DNA from: Alicyclobacillus shizuokensis NBRC 103103
Lineage (GTDB): Bacteria > Bacillota > Bacilli > Alicyclobacillales > Alicyclobacillaceae
Length of the DNA stretch: 64,000 nt
Assembly (NCBI RefSeq): GCF_001552255.1
Contig: NZ_BCQV01000019.1
Span: 16,874 to 80,873 of the forward strand
Direction of reading: 5' to 3'
The translations under genes and the position numbers were made by a program. Position 1 is the first letter of the stretch. Each line of letters starts with the position of its first letter. Of the stretch, positions 60,785 to 64,000 are shown piece after piece. The notes under the pieces were generated by a model that had not been told where the DNA came from, made no database searches, and worked only from the letters and a program-made list of their open reading frames with translations.

Positions 60785-62122
60785 ATGCAATCCAGATGCA
60801 GGAGTCGCGTGTGGTGGCGTATCGGTCTTGCGATTTCCGTGGTCTCCATGTGCTTGTCTCCACCCGTTCGACAGTTGGCTAATTCCCCGCCGGAAGTACG
60901 CTTGCCCGCGGGAGGGCGCGCCGATGTATCGGTCGGCTGGAAAGCCTTCTGTGTCCATACCTCGGATGCCCGCGTGGTGGAAACAGATACCCACTCTCGC
61001 GCACACGCATCCGCACTTTCTCTCATTGGCAAACACCCAGGCCAAGCCTATGTTTCCACCAAAGTACTGGGCGTCATTCCATGGAAGGCGGTTCGGGTGC
61101 AGGTGCTTCCTGCGTCGTCCGTCTACGTCGGTGGGCAATCGGTGGGCATCCGCATGAACTCCCATGGGGTCATGGTCATCGGGTACCAGCGGGTTGGAGG
61201 CCAGGATTCACCAGCTGCGCGGGCGCACGTGCAGATTGGAGATGTCATCGAGCGTGTGAACGGTGTTCCTTTGACGAACGCAGACGACCTTCAACGCTTA
61301 TTGGCTCGTTTTTCCAGATATCATGCCTTGACACTCACCATTCGTCGCCATGGGCGCCTGCAAACCCTTCATGTGCAAACGGCTTCTGACCCGTCAGGAA
61401 GAGGACGTCTGGGATTGTTCGTTCGCGACCGCACCTCAGGGGTTGGCACGTTGACATTTTACGATCCGTCCGATCAGCGATTTGGTGCCTTGGGGCATGT
61501 AATCACGGATGTGGATACCGGTCAGCCGATAGACGGGGATGGTTCGGTATACGAGGCTGAGGTCATCGGCCTGGTCAAGGGGACCGCTGGTCACCCGGGC
61601 GAGAAGCGTGGGCGCTTTGTGGCTCCTTCCGTGTCCATGGGCCGGATCGACAAAAACACGGCTTTTGGTGTGTTTGGGAGCATGAAATCACCCCCGCCTC
61701 ATTTGTACTTGCGCCATCGCGTCCCTGTAGCCCTGCCGGAGCAGGTTCATGACGGTCCGGCTGAGCTTTTGACAGTGGTTTCGGGCGAAAGAGTGGAAGC
61801 CTTCCAGGTCGAGATTGAAAACATACAGAGCCAAGACGAGCCAAAGACCAAAAGTATGGTGATTCATGTTACAGATCCCCGCCTGTTGAAGCTGACCGGA
61901 GGCATCGTTCAGGGTATGAGCGGCAGTCCAATTTTGCAGGATGGCCGTCTGGTCGGGGCTGTGACACATGTTTTTGTATCCGATCCGTCCCGCGGATACG
62001 GGGTATACGCCCGCTGGATGATGCGGGAGTGTGAAGCCGATACAGATGCTGGCGCGGACAAAGTCCGGACGGCTTGGGCACGGAATGGCCATGTCGAATC
62101 ATGTCGAATACGGATTGATTGA
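60785..62122 (+). CDS. spoIVB: SpoIVB signalling serine protease (S55, PDZ)
   Basis: SpoIVB is secreted from the forespore and cleaves SpoIVFA, freeing SpoIVFB to process pro-sigma-K. The 445-residue product has an N-terminal signal/anchor ([16 protein letters not shown]), a PDZ domain ([19 protein letters not shown]) and the S55 domain with [14 protein letters not shown] holding the catalytic His and [18 protein letters not shown] holding the Ser. Its target genes are at 22 to 24 kb of this window. The last bases carry two 0A boxes for spo0A. Confidence 0.94.
   Translation: MQSRCRSRVWWRIGLAISVVSMCLSPPVRQLANSPPEVRLPAGGRADVSVGWKAFCVHTSDARVVETDTHSRAHASALSLIGKHPGQAYVSTKVLGVIPWKAVRVQVLPASSVYVGGQSVGIRMNSHGVMVIGYQRVGGQDSPAARAHVQIGDVIERVNGVPLTNADDLQRLLARFSRYHALTLTIRRHGRLQTLHVQTASDPSGRGRLGLFVRDRTSGVGTLTFYDPSDQRFGALGHVITDVDTGQPIDGDGSVYEAEVIGLVKGTAGHPGEKRGRFVAPSVSMGRIDKNTAFGVFGSMKSPPPHLYLRHRVPVALPEQVHDGPAELLTVVSGERVEAFQVEIENIQSQDEPKTKSMVIHVTDPRLLKLTGGIVQGMSGSPILQDGRLVGAVTHVFVSDPSRGYGVYARWMMRECEADTDAGADKVRTAWARNGHVESCRIRID
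62092..62108 (+). promoter_or_regulatory. Tandem 0A boxes upstream of spo0A
   Basis: TGTCGAA occurs perfectly at 62092-62098 and 62102-62108, one helical turn apart, at the end of the spoIVB coding region. This heptamer is the Spo0A-P recognition sequence. Two monomers could bind side by side upstream of the spo0A promoter. Confidence 0.75.
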
Positions 62123-62147
62123 CGCGAAAACTATTCAGAAAGCTTGG

Positions 62148-62174
62148 GCAGGACATCCGCTCAGGGTGTCGAAT
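62148..62174 (+). promoter_or_regulatory. Sigma-H promoter of spo0A overlapped by a third 0A box
   Basis: GCAGGACAT (-35) and GTCGAAT (-10) are separated by 11 bases and fit RnAGGAWWW-N11-RnnGAAT closely. TGTCGAA at 62167-62173 is a perfect 0A box lying on the -10. Spo0A could both help from the upstream boxes and repress from this one. Confidence 0.75.
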
Positions 62175-62211
62175 AACAAAAACCGACAGTCAAGCGGGGA
62201 GGAATTGCCCA

Positions 62212-63033
62212 GTGGCAGGTTTTCGCGTATTGATTGCAGATGATAATCGCGACTTTGCTGAGCTTCTCCATGAGTACATCTCGAGTCAGGACGACATGAG
62301 TGTCTGTGGGCTCGCTTACAATGGCAACGATGTGGTGAAAATGGTGCGCGAGCAACGTCCCGACGTCCTGATTCTGGATATTATCATGCCCATGCTCGAT
62401 GGCCTGGGGGCATTGGAACGATTGGTCGAAAGTGAAGAAACGATGCCGAAGGTGATCATGCTGACAGCCTTCGGCCAAGAATCTGTGACAAGGCGGGCAG
62501 CCGAATTGGGGGTCTCTTATTTTGTGTTGAAACCGTTCGACATGCCTGTCCTGGTGGAACGTATTCGTCAGGTTTGCACATCCAATACTGTGGCGGCCAC
62601 GGCATCGGTTCACGCCTTGGCGCCTGTGAACACCGCGGAGCCGGCCGCTTCCGACAATCAGGCCGATGCCATTTCTCGGCATGCCCTGGATGCGGCTATC
62701 ACCCAGATCATCCACGAAATCGGGGTGCCCGCGCACATCAAGGGCTATCACTATTTGCGAGAAGCGATTGCGATTGTGTTTCGAGATGTGGAGATATTAG
62801 GATCCATCACCAAGGTGCTGTATCCTCAAATCGCTGAGCGCTACAAGACCACACCGTCTCGTGTGGAACGGGCCATTCGCCATTCGATTGAAGTGGCGTG
62901 GGGACGCGGGAACATGGAAGCCATCCGCAACGTGTTTGGGTACACGGTGAGTGCGGCTCGCACGAAACCCACCAATAGCGAATTCATTGCCATGATTGCG
63001 GACAAGCTGCGGATTGAATATAAGGTGGGGTAA
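62212..63033 (+). CDS. spo0A: Stage 0 sporulation protein A, master response regulator
   Basis: Spo0A is the phosphorelay output that starts sporulation. The 273-residue protein has a receiver domain with Asp10/Asp11 (LIADDNRDF), the phosphorylated Asp56 ([10 protein letters not shown]), Thr in VIMLTAFGQ and Lys in [10 protein letters not shown] flexible linker follows, and the sporulation HTH domain ends it ([37 protein letters not shown]). The GTG start has GGGGAGGA at about 8 bases; the frame is open upstream, but no ribosome site or conserved residues precede [11 protein letters not shown]. Confidence 0.97.
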   Translation: MAGFRVLIADDNRDFAELLHEYISSQDDMSVCGLAYNGNDVVKMVREQRPDVLILDIIMPMLDGLGALERLVESEETMPKVIMLTAFGQESVTRRAAELGVSYFVLKPFDMPVLVERIRQVCTSNTVAATASVHALAPVNTAEPAASDNQADAISRHALDAAITQIIHEIGVPAHIKGYHYLREAIAIVFRDVEILGSITKVLYPQIAERYKTTPSRVERAIRHSIEVAWGRGNMEAIRNVFGYTVSAARTKPTNSEFIAMIADKLRIEYKVG

Positions 63034-63407
63034 GGCTTCGGTGGAATCCACCGCTGGAGGCCGCAGCTGCTGGAGCTTGTACTTTGGCACGTCCGATTGC
63101 AACATCTTGCCAACTGTCTTCCGGGTATCTTACATTGTCAGCTGAACTCGCAAATGGACCACAGAACGAGGGGACTGCCCCTAAGTGCCTTTGGCACTGT
63201 TGGGGCAGTTTCCACATCGTACGGAATTATCGATAATCGAAGCCGAACAAACGTCGCCGCTAGCTGGAACATTCACCCCTCCAATACCAGCTGCATCATT
63301 GTTCAAGGAATGATGCGCTATGATGATTTACAAACAGAGAGCAGGCCAAAGAAGCACATCGCTAGCCATGATTACTGAAGTTTGCGAATCAGGAGGATGA
63401 TTCCGCT
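63034..63407. other. Intergenic region with hairpins, no gene seen
   Basis: About 370 bases between spo0A and the DinB gene. It begins with a short GGTGGAATCCACC palindrome that could weakly end spo0A transcription. It then holds the long REP-like hairpin described separately and AT-richer sequence (TACGGAATTATCGATAATCG). The open frames across it lack ribosome sites and conserved features. Confidence 0.5.
63171..63212 (+). repeat. Orphan nested hairpin, REP/MITE-like
   Basis: ACTGCCCC and GGGGCAGT form the outer stem (extendable by wobble pairs), and AGTGCC/GGCACT form an inner stem with a TTT loop. The GGGGACTGCCCC type of palindrome is typical of dispersed REP-like elements near IS200/IS605-type transposases. 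No transposase lies nearby, and this is the only copy I see in the window. Confidence 0.5.
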
Positions 63408-63899
63408 TTGGAGAGAGCTTCAAGCATTCAAAGGATGCTATTGAAAGCACTTCATGGGCGAGATGCTCACGTGAGTCCGCAGGAGGTATTCGAAGGGATT
63501 GATTGGACCGTAGTTGGGCAGATTCCTCCTGGATGCCCGCATTCAATTTGGCAGATAGTACATCATCTCATATACTGGCAAGACTTCTGTCTGGAGCTGT
63601 TGAAGGGTCACAATCCACCTGCGCCTGCACACGCATCCGACACATGGATTGCTCCAATGAATCCAGCGAGTGCGGCAGAGTGGAAGGATACCGTAAACGT
63701 TTTTCTGGCAGGCATGCGAAAGCTGGCTGATGCCATCGACAGCGATCTTGACGAGGAAGTGGCTGCACTTTCCGGAACCTCTCGGGTTGAAATCCTTGGC
63801 AGTGTGATGGCTCACAACAGCTATCATCTGGGCCAGGTTGTGCTCCTGAGGCGAATGTTGGGAACTTGGCCACCAGCTTCGGGTGGTGATACATGGTAA
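63408..63899 (+). CDS. DinB family four-helix protein
   Basis: The 163-residue protein has the DinB/YfiT metal-binding fold: SIWQIVHHLIYWQDFCLELL with the first histidine(s), and SVMAHNSYHLGQVVLLRRML with the HxxxH near the C-terminus. Members act as metal-dependent thiol transferases or stress proteins, and the substrate here cannot be read. The TTG start has AGGAGGATG at about 8 bases; the ATG overlapping that site is in another frame that stops early. It is AT-richer than its neighbours and stands apart after spo0A, so recent acquisition is possible. Confidence 0.82.
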   Translation: MERASSIQRMLLKALHGRDAHVSPQEVFEGIDWTVVGQIPPGCPHSIWQIVHHLIYWQDFCLELLKGHNPPAPAHASDTWIAPMNPASAAEWKDTVNVFLAGMRKLADAIDSDLDEEVAALSGTSRVEILGSVMAHNSYHLGQVVLLRRMLGTWPPASGGDTW

Positions 63900-63972
63900 C
63901 ATACATGCATCGGAATATTGCAATTGCCTATTGTGTGAGAATCTCGCTAGAAAGCTGTTTGATGGATTCGAA

Positions 63973-63994
63973 AGTATCACATGAGTATCACATG
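63973..63994 (+). repeat. Tandem 11-bp repeat at the window edge
   Basis: AGTATCACATG occurs twice in direct succession and is followed by AGTA. The window ends here, so it is unknown whether the array continues. Confidence 0.6.
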
Positions 63995-64000
63995 AGTAGG

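Noticed and set aside
63097..63378. 93-codon plus frame after spo0A
   Set aside because: It runs through the REP-like hairpin, lacks a ribosome site and has no recognisable composition or motif.

Overview
The window is a GC-rich (about 60% by eye) chromosomal segment of an endospore-forming Firmicute. Gene content and order match the Bacillus subtilis blocks hemL-spoVID-ysxE-valS-folC-(comC)-spoIIB-radC-mreBCD-minCD-spoIVFAB-rplU-prp-rpmA-spo0B-obg and comG-yqhGH-yqhS-yqhT-efp-yqhV-spoIIIA-accBC-yqhY-nusB-xseAB-ispA-dxs-tlyA-recN-spoIVB-spo0A. High GC, many GTG/TTG starts, an OLE RNA with its OapA gene and a PilT next to the prepilin peptidase suggest Alicyclobacillaceae or a close relative (Kyrpidia/Alicyclobacillus-like); this placement is an inference. 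I see no rRNA, tRNA, CRISPR array, phage or insertion sequence.

Layout. 1-5.6 kb: the end of hemL, then spoVID and two CotS/YsxE-type coat kinase-like genes behind a sigma-E-like promoter. 5.7-12.1 kb: a membrane protein, a T-box-controlled valS, folC and murC. 12.2-17.9 kb: prepilin peptidase, pilT, a YabE-like G5/3D protein, a SpoIIB-like SPOR protein, a small membrane protein and radC. 18-22.1 kb: mreBCD and minCD. 22.2-24.1 kb: spoIVFA/spoIVFB behind a sigma-E-like promoter. 24.2-27.6 kb: rplU-prp-rpmA, spo0B, obgE and a JAMM protein. 27.7-32 kb: a seven-gene comG-type operon. 32.2-36.6 kb: a DnaI/DnaC-like ATPase, then yqhG, the SNF2 helicase yqhH and a histidine phosphatase on the minus strand. 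36.6-44.7 kb: aroQ, an M24 peptidase, efp, yqhV and spoIIIAA-AH. 44.9-53.3 kb: accBC, an Asp23/AmaP/DUF2273 set, nusB, a TsaD paralogue, a ferredoxin-NADP reductase, xseAB and ispA. 53.4-54.7 kb: OLE RNA and oapA. 54.7-63 kb: dxs, tlyA, a membrane-anchored unknown, nadK, recN, spoIVB and spo0A. The end carries an orphan hairpin and a DinB-family gene.

How it works together. Most of the window serves cell shape and division (MreBCD, MinCD), the mother-cell to forespore programme (SpoIIIA channel, SpoIVB to SpoIVFA/FB signalling, SpoVID coat encasement) and the phosphorelay (Spo0B, Spo0A). Mixed in are competence/type IV pilus genes and housekeeping enzymes for isoprenoid, fatty-acid, tRNA-charging and NADP supply.

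Most notable are the OLE RNA/OapA pair inside the isoprenoid operon, a spo0A control region with three perfect 0A boxes and a consensus sigma-H promoter, three tiny minus-strand membrane proteins at operon junctions, a membrane-tethered protein with PD-(D/E)XK-like spacing where Bacillus has ahrC, and the direct joining of two Bacillus gene blocks across a stand-alone JAMM gene.
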